From the NCBI RefSeq assembly GCF_947254915.1, contig NZ_CAMYEZ010000034.1:1-16311 (forward strand): DNA of 16,311 nucleotides, given 5' to 3'. Positions 6,191 through 14,360 of the stretch are shown here, piece after piece. Under the pieces are notes generated by a model that was not told the origin of the DNA, did not search any database, and worked only from the letters and a program-made list of their open reading frames with translations. This DNA comes from an uncultured Porphyromonas sp. (GTDB taxonomy: Bacteria > Bacteroidota > Bacteroidia > Bacteroidales > Porphyromonadaceae). A program made the translations under genes and the position numbers. Each line of letters begins with the position of its first letter. The stretch's first letter is position 1.

Positions 6191-9070
6191 ATGAATCATC
6201 TAATGAACAGACTGATCCTACGGATCCTCATACCGCTCTGCCTCCTTGCGGTAGCCAGTAGCGGTAGCGCACAGCAATCCTTCGGGGGCTCCCCACAGCT
6301 ACTCGGAGAGGGCACGCTACGCACCGCCACTGCGGGCGTATCACTGGCCCCAGACTTCAACCCTCAGGACCTCATCCGCAAGGAGATGTGGCAGGGAGAT
6401 AAGTTGCAGTTCAAGCCTTACAACGTCGGCAAGGTCGTACCCTGCTCCATTGACTTCGCCACAGCTGCTGAGCTCATCGGCTCCGTAGCAGGCACTGACA
6501 TCTATCGACTAGAGATAGAGATGGAGCAGACACCTGTAGGACTTAATCTATACTACTCAGACTTCTTCATCCCCCAGGGTGGTCGACTCTACATATACAC
6601 GCCTGGTGGCGACCAGCTCCTCGGAGCCTACACCCACGAGACGCACCCTCGGCATGGCGCCTTTGCCTCCGAGCCTCTGAGCGGTAGCAAGCTCATCCTA
6701 GACTATGAGACTCCTCATGGCTCGGCTATGCCATCTATCCAGATCAGTGGCGTGGGCTACCTCTACCGCTCAGCATTGCAAGCTAGAGTGGGGCATAACA
6801 TAGAGCAAGAGGATGCCTCTGACCCAGGTCTAGTAACCTTTTGCCAGCTCAATATCAACTGCCCAGAGGGCAAAGAGTGGCAGGAGCAGAAGAGTAGCTC
6901 TGTCATCTATATGCCAGTCTTCGCAAATGGTGGTATAAGCTGGTGCTCGGGGAACCTTATTAATAATGTCAAGGGAGACTTCAAGCCCTATATCCTGACA
7001 GCAGCACACTGCTCGGGCGAGGATGGAACAGGAAAACCTGAAGAGGGCGAATTCAAGGGAGGCTTTGGCATTGATCAGAGCAAGATGGATCAGTGGGTCT
7101 TTGGCTTTCACTATGAGAAGCCTCGCTGCAACAATAGCGATTACGGCTTTCAGACGACCAAGACACTTACTGGTGCTGAGATTCGGACCTATACGTCACC
7201 TTACGGTTACTCCGACGGTATGCTCCTAGAGCTCAAGAATGAGATACCTCTCGACTACCGTGTCTACTACTCGGGCTGGGATGCTACTGAGAAGACTTGG
7301 AGCTCTGGAGCGGGCATCCATCACCCAGCAGGTGATGCGACCAAGCTTTGTCTATATAATAAAGGGATGATAATATCTCAGTGGGATGTCCCAGCTGATC
7401 CCTATGATCCCGATTCCAAACCTGATCGGGGCGGTGAAAATGATCACTATAGTCTCCACTTTCATACAGGAAATACTGAGGGAGGCTCATCGGGCTCTCC
7501 ACTCTATAATGAGCATAAAGAGCAGATAGCTACCCTAACGGGAGGTCTCTCATCTGTCTGCGCTCAAGACGGGTTCTATGGTCGTCTCAGCTCACACTTC
7601 AACAAGTACAAGGACAAGGGAGATCTATACCATATGGATATGTACCTTGACCCAGAGAATACGGGAACTCTCAAGGTGGCTGGTACCTGGCGTCAGGGAT
7701 ATAAGCCATTTGCCCCTATACGTGAGTTACGTGGCAAGCTAGACCTACAGGATCACCTCAAGGTAGAACTTGAGTGGGATGCTGTGCCTGCACACGCACA
7801 GGGCTATCCCATCAGCTATCAGATATACCGCAACGGCACACCACTCAAAGAGGTGTCAGAAGCTAAGTATACAGATATGCTCACATATGGTCTGACTGCT
7901 CAAGGCTCTGTCAGCTACGCTGTAGAGGCTGTCTATAATGTTGAGGGCAAGAAGATGGCTACACCTGCTGCGCATCGCACCATATACACAGGTAAGCTTG
8001 TCAAGGAGGTTGAAGCTAAGGTGCAAGTGGCTACGAGTGGAACCACAATCTCTTGGTCAGCTCCACTCAATGCGCAGACTATCTCTAAGATTGCGGATCG
8101 GGCTACGATGAAAGCTGTTGGCGTCACACCTCGTGTGTGGCCTAAGCTGACTCAGTACCCTATCGATCTCCACCTTTTTGATAGATTCCGCCTAGGGCGC
8201 TCACCTTTTGACACTCCCCTCTACGTACATCAAGTGAATGTATTAGTAGATCCCAGCACCAAGAGTAGTATGCAGTCTATCTATCTACGACAGAAGGTAA
8301 AAGGGAAGAGAGACTACGTCCAATACTTCCCTCAGCCAAAAGGAGATAAACCACAATGGGTGTCTATTCGGCTTAGAATTCCATACAAGCTGAACGTTGA
8401 GGAAAACCTAGAGGTGGGCTTTAAGGTAAAAGGAAATAAGCTATTTAAGATATACCTTGACTCCAACTCAAAGGATGAATACACGCCCTTAGATGGTGCG
8501 TTATCTACGTTTATATCAGATGGCGAGGTTATAGCACACCCTAAATACACGCACTTTTCCGATCTCGGATATATGGCACTTGAGCTAGTCGTCTCTGATA
8601 ATCCCAAGTCCAGCGGAGATGCCATCCGTGAGACCTTCACACGTGGACCACTGCCCGTTCCTTTCCCCGAGGTCAAGGGCTACGTGATCTATCGCAATGA
8701 TGAGAAGGTCGGAGAGACTGATTCGTCCACTCGCACTTACCAAGACGCAGCTGGCAAGGCGGGAGACAAGTATCGTATTGAAGTACTGTACAATGCTCCT
8801 GCGAAACTCGCTATAGATAAGGACCTAAGGGGTGCTCAGCAACCTTATCTCTATCCTTCGGTCATACGAGATATGGCAACCCTCACTGAGGCGGACGAGG
8901 CACGCTTACTCCAGATCTTTGACCTTTCGGGGCAATGCCTACGGACAGTGAGCGGTGATGCACTACACAGTTCCATTGATCTAACTGATCTACCCGAGGG
9001 CTCATACGTGGCACTCATACGTACTGCGCAAGAGACCTTTACACAGAGAGTAATGATTAAACGAAACTAG
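6191..9070 (+). CDS. Secreted Lys-C/trypsin-like serine endopeptidase with T9SS sorting domain
   Basis: The frame is open from 6119, but ATG at 6191 gives a clean signal peptide (MNHLMNRLILRILIPLCLLA, ending GSA-Q at about residue 27). The 959-residue product has a protease domain resembling bacterial lysyl endopeptidases. WCSGNLINN then YILTAAHC carry His273, SDGMLLEL carries the likely Asp342, and GGSSGSPL carries the likely nucleophile Ser434. After it come a fibronectin III-like segment (about 505-600) with an ELEWDAVPAHAQGYPISYQI core, a middle domain I do not recognise (about 625-810), and a second short segment containing KGYVIYRNDEKVGET. The last 70 residues (FDLSGQCLRTVSG, then LPEGSYVALIRT and a basic end KRN) are a type IX secretion C-terminal domain, normally cleaved as the protein is anchored to the surface. 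Lys specificity is inferred from the family only; another trypsin-like specificity is possible. Confidence 0.85.
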   Translation: MNHLMNRLILRILIPLCLLAVASSGSAQQSFGGSPQLLGEGTLRTATAGVSLAPDFNPQDLIRKEMWQGDKLQFKPYNVGKVVPCSIDFATAAELIGSVAGTDIYRLEIEMEQTPVGLNLYYSDFFIPQGGRLYIYTPGGDQLLGAYTHETHPRHGAFASEPLSGSKLILDYETPHGSAMPSIQISGVGYLYRSALQARVGHNIEQEDASDPGLVTFCQLNINCPEGKEWQEQKSSSVIYMPVFANGGISWCSGNLINNVKGDFKPYILTAAHCSGEDGTGKPEEGEFKGGFGIDQSKMDQWVFGFHYEKPRCNNSDYGFQTTKTLTGAEIRTYTSPYGYSDGMLLELKNEIPLDYRVYYSGWDATEKTWSSGAGIHHPAGDATKLCLYNKGMIISQWDVPADPYDPDSKPDRGGENDHYSLHFHTGNTEGGSSGSPLYNEHKEQIATLTGGLSSVCAQDGFYGRLSSHFNKYKDKGDLYHMDMYLDPENTGTLKVAGTWRQGYKPFAPIRELRGKLDLQDHLKVELEWDAVPAHAQGYPISYQIYRNGTPLKEVSEAKYTDMLTYGLTAQGSVSYAVEAVYNVEGKKMATPAAHRTIYTGKLVKEVEAKVQVATSGTTISWSAPLNAQTISKIADRATMKAVGVTPRVWPKLTQYPIDLHLFDRFRLGRSPFDTPLYVHQVNVLVDPSTKSSMQSIYLRQKVKGKRDYVQYFPQPKGDKPQWVSIRLRIPYKLNVEENLEVGFKVKGNKLFKIYLDSNSKDEYTPLDGALSTFISDGEVIAHPKYTHFSDLGYMALELVVSDNPKSSGDAIRETFTRGPLPVPFPEVKGYVIYRNDEKVGETDSSTRTYQDAAGKAGDKYRIEVLYNAPAKLAIDKDLRGAQQPYLYPSVIRDMATLTEADEARLLQIFDLSGQCLRTVSGDALHSSIDLTDLPEGSYVALIRTAQETFTQRVMIKRN

Positions 9071-9098
9071 CTCTAAGCTCTCTAAGCAAGCAAAGGAG

Positions 9099-9138
9099 AC
9101 TGAGGCGGAAGCCGCTCGACAAGAGGCTTCCCCTCAGT
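9099..9138 (+). terminator. Strong hairpin after the protease gene
   Basis: ACTGAGG (9099-9105) pairs with CCTCAGT (9132-9138) and GGAAGCC (9107-9113) with GGCTTCC (9125-9131), giving 14 bp with a single bulged C and an 11-base loop. There is no T-run behind it, so it may be a weak terminator, a processing site or a 3' stabiliser. Confidence 0.55.
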
Positions 9139-9181
9139 ACCCAGCTTAAACAGATTACAAAACCCTAAACCAACAAATACC

Positions 9182-10501
9182 ATGATGAGGCTAACAAGAT
9201 CTATATCTCTACTCGTGATCGTCGCCCTCTCATCATTTATATGGAGTGCGGCACAGGTGGACTGGGATGACGATGTGTACTACGTTCCCTCCAGCACACC
9301 ACAGCAGGATAATCGCTCTAGCAAGCCGTGGGGTGACGAAAAGAATCAGTCTGATGACCAAGACGAGCTTGATGCTTACAACCATCGTGGCAAGGAATAC
9401 ACTGGAGAGCGCGGACGAAGCTACTCCTCTTCGCAGACGCAGAAAGGTGTAGGCAAGTATAGCCGTCGCATCATGCGCTTTCACAATCCTGCCACTGTAT
9501 ACATATACGACTCTGACAATGTAGATGTATACTATAAGGAGGATGGTACCTACGGTATCTACAACTACCCAGACCGCTACGACTACGTAGCTGACCGCTA
9601 CAACCCCGTCGGCATCTCTATCAATCTGTGGAGCCCTGGCTGGTATCCCTCTTGGGACTACTACTATGACTATATGTGGGCTTCACCTTGGTATCCATGG
9701 TACACAAACCGCTACTCCTACCCTTACAGCTGGGGTGGCTACAACTATTGGGGTCCTTCCATTTGGTATACCAATCCCTGGTCGTGGGGCGGTAGCTACT
9801 GGTACGGATACTATCCACACTATGGAGGCTACGGCTACGGTGCTGGCTATAACAATGGATACTGGGACGGATACTATGCAGGCTCCTACGGTATCTACGA
9901 TCCATACTACGGAAACTATGTCAAGCCCTCAACCTACTACTCCAACGGTCGCCTAGGTAGTAGCTACTATGACAAGGGCTATAGTAGCAACCCTCGCGCC
10001 TCACGAGGCAGCCAAGGCACACTATCGGGCAATGCTCGTAGAGGTTCGCTAGATGCCTCTACTTATAATCGCAGTGAGGTCACCGACCGAGGCAACTTCT
10101 GGAAGGAAGACCGCAATCGTATATATGACAATTCGCAGAGACGTAGTGCTCGTGGATCGTATGACCAGTTAGGCTCTGCTCGCTCTCGCCGTGGCTCTTA
10201 CTTTGAGGATAGTAGCTCGGTAAGACAAGATCGTCCACTCTCCTCGCCATCTCGTAGCTACGACACAGGCTCCGCACGCTCTCGCCGTGGTAGCTACGAC
10301 AACTCCTCCAATAGCCGTTGGCAGAGTAGCTCTACATCCTCTAGCTCATCTCGCAGCTACGACACAGGCTCCGCACGCTCTCGCCGTGGTAGCTACGACA
10401 GCCCCAGCTCTAGATCAACCTCTAGCAGTAGTTTTGGATCGTCCTCCTCTAGTAGCAGCTCTAGTAGCTCTTCTAGTGGCAGTGCTAGAGGACGCCGATA
10501 G
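9182..10501 (+). CDS. Secreted Tyr/Trp/Gly-rich protein with Ser-rich repeat tail
   Basis: The product has 439 residues. The signal peptide is residues 1-24 (IWSAAQ cleavage region). An acidic segment follows with DDDVYYVPSS and a polar stretch, then YSRRIMRFHNPATVY (93-107), which recalls a conserved motif in Bacteroidales secreted proteins of unknown function. Residues 124-263 are extremely rich in Tyr, Trp and Gly. The tail (about 270-439) is Ser/Arg-rich, with GSARSRRGSY at 331-340, 363-372 and 396-405, a run of 13 Ser, and the end GSARGRR. I see no type IX domain and no lipobox, so it may end in the periplasm or outer membrane. The composition suggests a structural or aggregating envelope component; function is unknown. 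ATG at 9182 and 9185 are equally possible starts. Confidence 0.85.
   Translation: MMRLTRSISLLVIVALSSFIWSAAQVDWDDDVYYVPSSTPQQDNRSSKPWGDEKNQSDDQDELDAYNHRGKEYTGERGRSYSSSQTQKGVGKYSRRIMRFHNPATVYIYDSDNVDVYYKEDGTYGIYNYPDRYDYVADRYNPVGISINLWSPGWYPSWDYYYDYMWASPWYPWYTNRYSYPYSWGGYNYWGPSIWYTNPWSWGGSYWYGYYPHYGGYGYGAGYNNGYWDGYYAGSYGIYDPYYGNYVKPSTYYSNGRLGSSYYDKGYSSNPRASRGSQGTLSGNARRGSLDASTYNRSEVTDRGNFWKEDRNRIYDNSQRRSARGSYDQLGSARSRRGSYFEDSSSVRQDRPLSSPSRSYDTGSARSRRGSYDNSSNSRWQSSSTSSSSSRSYDTGSARSRRGSYDSPSSRSTSSSSFGSSSSSSSSSSSSSGSARGRR
10251..10399 (+). repeat. Direct 50-bp repeat within the Ser-rich tail gene
   Basis: Copies at 10251-10300 and 10350-10399 differ at one base and are spaced 99 bp (33 codons) apart, keeping the frame. 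A shorter, more diverged copy lies near 10170-10201. The near-identity of the two long copies points to recent duplication and makes copy-number change by slippage plausible. Confidence 0.8.
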
Positions 10502-10516
10502 TAGACAGTTCTTAGT

Positions 10517-10573
10517 ATGAGACTTGTATCATTAGCCACCACACATAGGCTCTGACTAATGGTCAAGTCTCAT
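10517..10573 (+). promoter_or_regulatory. Long nested inverted repeat before the FadL-like gene
   Basis: ATGAGACTTG (10517-10526) pairs perfectly with CAAGTCTCAT (10564-10573), and inside it CATTAG (10530-10535) pairs with CTAATG (10556-10561). It ends 27 bases before the ATG at 10601. There is no T-run. It may be a terminator for the upstream gene, an mRNA stabiliser, or a leader structure controlling the outer membrane protein. Confidence 0.5.
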
Positions 10574-10600
10574 TCGTTTATACACCTAGACACACAGACT

Positions 10601-12223
10601 ATGCTTCGACACTATTTCATTCCCCTCATAAGCTCAGCTCTCCTACTCATCACAGGGAGCTACCTACCCGCACAGACTCACGACAATGCGCTACGCTTTA
10701 GCACCGAGACCCTTGACGGGACGGCTCGCTACCAAGCTATGGGTGGAGCCTTCGGAGCTGTAGGTGCTGACTACGGTAGCTTGCGACAAAATCCCGCTGG
10801 TCTAGGGCTCTTCCGCAGTAATGAGATACAGGGTACCGTCTCCTTCGGACAGAACATGGACCAAGCCACTTGGTATAAGGAGCAGTACAAGAAGGGGCGC
10901 ACCGCCTTCGGGGGCAATATGTCTGTCGTGCTAGCCACACCGCTCAGAGGGTCTGGGATTTCTTTCAACTTTGCGTTAGGCTTCCACCAGCGTCAGAGCT
11001 TCGCTCGCTCCTTTGACGTAAGCAACCATCATATCACGGACTTCTCCCTAGCAGACTATGCGGCCCTTATCACCCCTAAAGACATTCCCACTGATGACTT
11101 CTTCGGCAAAAACGCTTATGGTAACCTCCCTGCGCCTTGGCTCGCCATACTAGGACATAGAGCTGGCTGGACAAATCGAAACAGAGAGGGCTTCTACGAG
11201 AGTGCCTTCTACTATAGCGACAAAGATGGTTTCTTAGGACCGAGCAATTCGCAGCTACGGGTCAACGAGCGCGGAGGTATCCAGGACTTTGACTTCACTG
11301 GTGGACTCAACTACAACGACCGCCTATACTTCGGCTTAGGGGTTAAGATTAGTGCGCTAGACTATCGTATGAACTCTTACTACCGTGAGGACTTCATAGA
11401 CAAGGATTACCTAGAGCTTGCCAACGAGCTCCGCACCTCAGGCTCGGGCGCATCTGTTAGCTTCGGCTTGATTGCTCGTGTCTCAGACCATTTGCGCCTA
11501 GGTGCTGCCATCCAGACACCGACATGGTACACCCTGCAAGACGACTACGTAGCAGAAGCTGAGTCTCGCTACTCCCGTGCGCTAGACAAAGAGGGCAAGC
11601 CTCTACCCGAGAAGGAATGGACTGTCAAGGATGAGACACCTAGCGATGCCGCTTGGCGGTACCAGCTACAGACCCCAACAAAGATTGTCCTCAGTGGAGC
11701 CTTCGTCGGACGGCTAGGTATGCTGAGCCTAGACTATGAGCTGGCCAACTACTCGGGCATTCAACTCAAGGACACCTACGGTCCCTTTGTCGATGACAAT
11801 AAGCTAATGAAGGAGTACTTCACTCCGATGCAGAGCACGCTACGCCTCGGAGGTGAGCTGAGAGTCTCTCCTCAGTTCAGTCTCCGTGCGGGTGGCTACT
11901 GGAGACAAGCGCCTATGAAGGCGAGCTTTGACTCCAATCCCAACCAAAGTGCTACCATCCATGTCAACGAGGCTGGCACCGTGCCACACTACGAGATTAT
12001 AGGTATGGGCTATGGCGTCACGGGTGGACTAGGCTGGCGTTTCTCCCCATCCTCTTATATAGATCTAGCGGTCGTCTATCAGGGACAAAAGTCTCATATG
12101 TACCCCTTCCCGACACTCTACTATCAGGAAAAGGGCAAGGATATGCAGCTCACGACTCCTCAGGCTATCCAGCTACAGAAGCAGCGCATCTACGGGGTAG
12201 CCACCTTCGGCTTTAAGTTCTAA
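10601..12223 (+). CDS. FadL/OmpP1-family outer membrane transport protein
   Basis: The frame is open from 10559, but ATG at 10601 gives a proper signal peptide (MLRHYFIPLISSALLLITG, cleavage near residue 25 after LPAQ) and is preferred. The 540-residue product has the family signature ARYQAMGGAFGAVGAD-x-x-SLRQNPAGLGLFRS (from about residue 42), which in FadL-like proteins precedes the hatch and barrel. Alternating hydrophobic strands fill the rest and the protein ends in Phe (GFKF), as expected of outer membrane barrels inserted by BAM. Members transport hydrophobic compounds; in Bacteroidota they are often labelled hemin receptor, without firm evidence. The substrate cannot be read from the sequence. 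The EcsC-family gene follows after 22 bases, so the two are likely co-transcribed. Confidence 0.88.
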   Translation: MLRHYFIPLISSALLLITGSYLPAQTHDNALRFSTETLDGTARYQAMGGAFGAVGADYGSLRQNPAGLGLFRSNEIQGTVSFGQNMDQATWYKEQYKKGRTAFGGNMSVVLATPLRGSGISFNFALGFHQRQSFARSFDVSNHHITDFSLADYAALITPKDIPTDDFFGKNAYGNLPAPWLAILGHRAGWTNRNREGFYESAFYYSDKDGFLGPSNSQLRVNERGGIQDFDFTGGLNYNDRLYFGLGVKISALDYRMNSYYREDFIDKDYLELANELRTSGSGASVSFGLIARVSDHLRLGAAIQTPTWYTLQDDYVAEAESRYSRALDKEGKPLPEKEWTVKDETPSDAAWRYQLQTPTKIVLSGAFVGRLGMLSLDYELANYSGIQLKDTYGPFVDDNKLMKEYFTPMQSTLRLGGELRVSPQFSLRAGGYWRQAPMKASFDSNPNQSATIHVNEAGTVPHYEIIGMGYGVTGGLGWRFSPSSYIDLAVVYQGQKSHMYPFPTLYYQEKGKDMQLTTPQAIQLQKQRIYGVATFGFKF

Positions 12224-12245
12224 GTCTCTTCATCGCTTTACACTT

Positions 12246-12959
12246 ATGTCTTTATCTTCCAAAGCTTGGGATCGCTTCCTCAACATCCTCTTACGCTCAG
12301 ACATGGCTCGCGTCAACCGTGTCGAGTGGCTCACCGATGTGCTCTACCCCTTTCTCTCTATCACTGAGCTAGAGCAGCTCGCCACGGAGCCTCCGCACCG
12401 CTTTCTCTCGGTCAAAGTCCTCAACCACATAGCCAACCAAGAGATACGTCGCCACACCGAACTCCTAGCTATAGGCTCGGCAGGTAGTAGTCTCACAGGT
12501 TGCGTGGGCACCTGGGTCGGCATACCGACGGAGCTAGCGCAGTACAGTGTCAACATACTCCTCTTGATACAGAAGCTCTCTTACCTCTACGGCTGGGACG
12601 ACTTCTTCACCTACGGAGCCGTGACAACAGAGACGCGAGCACGCTTTACCTTCCTCATGGGTAGCATGCTCGGCATACGAGAGGCCGACGAGCTCCTGCG
12701 CAGTGCCTGCACACTATACCAGGGGCAAGTCTCCATCACACCGATGCGCTATCTAGGCAAAGAGTCCCCCATTGACAAAGTCATAGCCGAGATATCAAAG
12801 CGTCTCCTCATCCTATCCGCCAAGGGTGGCATCACCGCCTGGATCGGTCGCAAGACTCCGCTCATCGGAGTCACCCTCGGAGCCACCTCCTCATACCTCC
12901 TCGTCAAGCCCTCGCTCGTACGTCTCAAGGTGCTCCTGCGAGACCTTATGCAGGAGTAA
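12246..12959 (+). CDS. EcsC-family protein
   Basis: The 237-residue product contains GIPTELAQYSVNILLLIQKLSYLYGWDD (92-119), which matches the EcsC pattern of a G-x-P-x-(D/E) motif followed by a helix ending in YGWD. A Gly-rich hydrophobic segment at about 77-91 and another, GVTLGATSSYLLVKPS (208-223), are also typical of the family. EcsC was named from an ABC transporter operon of Bacillus subtilis, but its molecular role is unclear; the gene here is not next to an ABC transporter. It has no signal peptide and is probably cytoplasmic, perhaps membrane-associated. Downstream of the FadL-like gene by 22 bases, it likely shares its transcript. The family call is by motif memory and moderately secure. 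Confidence 0.7.
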   Translation: MSLSSKAWDRFLNILLRSDMARVNRVEWLTDVLYPFLSITELEQLATEPPHRFLSVKVLNHIANQEIRRHTELLAIGSAGSSLTGCVGTWVGIPTELAQYSVNILLLIQKLSYLYGWDDFFTYGAVTTETRARFTFLMGSMLGIREADELLRSACTLYQGQVSITPMRYLGKESPIDKVIAEISKRLLILSAKGGITAWIGRKTPLIGVTLGATSSYLLVKPSLVRLKVLLRDLMQE

Positions 12960-12977
12960 CCTTTGACTGATCGGCTC

Positions 12978-13008
12978 TTTCGTGCATCTCAATAAATCCG
13001 TACCTTTG
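12978..13008 (+). promoter_or_regulatory. Promoter of the DUF4494 gene
   Basis: TTTC at 12978-12981 (consensus TTTG) and TACCTTTG at 13001-13008 are separated by exactly 19 bases, the Bacteroidota consensus spacing. Transcription would start near 13015, about 30 bases before the ATG at 13047. Confidence 0.7.
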
Positions 13009-13046
13009 CCCCACATCAATTCACTTTTTAGACGAATAGCAACTAT

Positions 13047-13499
13047 ATGGCCAATTGGTTTGAATGCAAAGTGACCTACGAAAAGATGGTCGACAACGGA
13101 ACGCCTAAGCGCACCTCCGAGGGGTACCTCGTACAGGGTGACACCTATACCGAGATTGAGGCACGACTCACCGAGGAGCTCTCCTCCTTTACCTCTCTAG
13201 GCGAACTAATCATCAATACGATCAAGCGGATCAAGCTCGCTGAGCTCTTCCTCTCTGATCACCCCGAAGACGATCGCTTCTATCGTTGCAAGGTCAACTT
13301 CATCTCGCTTGACGAGACGAGAGGTGTTGAGAAGCGCACCGCTGCTGCTATGATCGTGCAGAGCGATAGCCTGCCCAACGCCCTCAAGCGCCTCGAGAAG
13401 GAGATGTCCACGACTCTCTCTCCCTACGAGATAGCCGCCATCACCGAGACCATCATCATGGACGCTTGGCCGATAGACTTCTCCAAGCCCAACGAATAA
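13047..13499 (+). CDS. DUF4494 family protein
   Basis: The 150-residue product starts MANWFECKVTYEKMVDNG, a pattern I recognise from the Bacteroidota-specific DUF4494 family (N-WFECK-x-x-YEK). Two related halves seem to be present: W-F-E-C-K-V-x-Y at 3-10 is echoed by FYRCKVNFISLDE at 77-89, each followed by a variable turn and T/S-x-x-YLV or AAMIVQS, then a helix. This could be an internal duplication. There is no signal peptide, so the protein is cytoplasmic. Function is unknown. It has its own promoter and is closed by a terminator at 13512, with the yggS-like gene next, a gene order I recall from other Bacteroidales. Confidence 0.85.
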   Translation: MANWFECKVTYEKMVDNGTPKRTSEGYLVQGDTYTEIEARLTEELSSFTSLGELIINTIKRIKLAELFLSDHPEDDRFYRCKVNFISLDETRGVEKRTAAAMIVQSDSLPNALKRLEKEMSTTLSPYEIAAITETIIMDAWPIDFSKPNE

Positions 13500-13511
13500 T
13501 CTATCCCTATT

Positions 13512-13554
13512 GAGAGACTGTTACCCAGACAGACTGGTAGCAGTCTCTCTTTTG
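13512..13554 (+). terminator. Rho-independent terminator after the DUF4494 gene
   Basis: GAGAGACTG (13512-13520) pairs with CAGTCTCTC (13541-13549); an inner stem TACC / GGTA extends it, and TTTTG follows. It lies between the DUF4494 gene and the yggS-like gene, so these are probably not simply one transcript unless termination is partial. Confidence 0.8.
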
Positions 13555-13586
13555 TATTGTACACACCCTCTTTTTCCACACACATC

Positions 13587-14252
13587 ATGATCGCAGAGCG
13601 TCTAGCAGAGATACGGAGTCAGATACCAGCGCAGGTGCAGCTGGTCGCAGTCTCCAAGTTTCACCCCGTAGAGTCCGTCCGAGAGGCTTACGAAGCTGGT
13701 CAGCGACTCTTTGGCGAAAACCGAGCTCAGGAACTTGCCGAAAAAGCCCCCCAGCTTCCCGAAGACATTCAGTGGCACTTCATCGGCACCCTCCAGCGTA
13801 ACAAGGTCAAGTATATCGTCCCCTACGTATCCCTCATTGAGAGCGTTGACTCCGAGTCACTCCTCCAGGAGATCATCAAGCAGGCGAACCGCTTCGACCG
13901 CCAGCTGCGCATCCTCCTGCAGTACAAGATAGCACAGGAGGAGAGCAAGAGCGGGCTAGACCACGCAGAGCTTCTAGCACTCGTGGATCACTACCTAGCG
14001 ACACCCGAGTGGCGGGAGCGCATTACCATCTGTGGCTTGATGGGCATGGCGACACTGACGGCAGACAAAGAGCAAGTACGCCACGAGTTTGACACGCTCC
14101 GTGCCCTACAGACAGAGCTACGAGAGCGCTACCCCGACATCTCGTGGGACGAGCTCTCCATGGGCATGAGCAGTGACTGGCCCCTAGCCGTAGAGGCGGG
14201 CTCCACCATCGTACGCATCGGCACCGCCATCTTTGGCGAGCGACAATACTAG
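13587..14252 (+). CDS. yggS: YggS/PLPBP-type pyridoxal phosphate homeostasis protein
   Basis: This small alanine racemase-like TIM-barrel protein binds PLP and buffers vitamin B6 and amino/keto acid pools without known catalysis. The 221-residue product starts at ATG 13587; the frame extends upstream only to a TTG inside the terminator. Lys24 in QLVAVSKFHP is the expected PLP Schiff-base Lys. Other family motifs are LFGENRAQEL, WHFIGTLQRNKVKYI, LIESVDS, and the phosphate-binding end LSMGMSSDWPLAVEAGSTIVRIGTAIFG. Length is normal for the family. It is the last plus-strand gene before the convergent malic enzyme gene. No separate promoter is obvious, so it may depend on read-through or on a site I cannot recognise. 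Confidence 0.94.
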   Translation: MIAERLAEIRSQIPAQVQLVAVSKFHPVESVREAYEAGQRLFGENRAQELAEKAPQLPEDIQWHFIGTLQRNKVKYIVPYVSLIESVDSESLLQEIIKQANRFDRQLRILLQYKIAQEESKSGLDHAELLALVDHYLATPEWRERITICGLMGMATLTADKEQVRHEFDTLRALQTELRERYPDISWDELSMGMSSDWPLAVEAGSTIVRIGTAIFGERQY

Positions 14253-14290
14253 CACAGCCCTCACTCATAGAGCCTTGACATAGGTTAGCC

Positions 14291-14337
14291 GAGGAGACTT
14301 AATCGCTAATTAAATGCGGTTAAGTGTCCTCTTTTTT
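14291..14337 (+). terminator. Rho-independent terminator after the yggS-like gene
   Basis: GAGGAGACTTAATCGC (14291-14306) pairs with GCGGTTAAGTGTCCTC (14316-14331) with one mismatch and one G-T wobble, around a 9-base AT loop, followed by six T. This is the best terminator in the window. Confidence 0.88.
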
Positions 14338-14360
14338 GTACCCTCCCCCAATGAAACTGA

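Noticed and set aside
10251..10399. Insertion sequence or mobile repeat in the Ser-rich gene
   Set aside because: The repeats stay in frame with the protein and have no terminal inverted repeats or transposase; this is coding repeat expansion.
10559..10600. Upstream ATG at 10559 for the FadL-like gene
   Set aside because: It falls inside the nested inverted repeat and would put 14 polar residues before the signal peptide.
13557..13586. Upstream TTG start for the yggS-like gene
   Set aside because: It lies just behind the terminator T-run; ATG at 13587 gives the family's usual N terminus and length.
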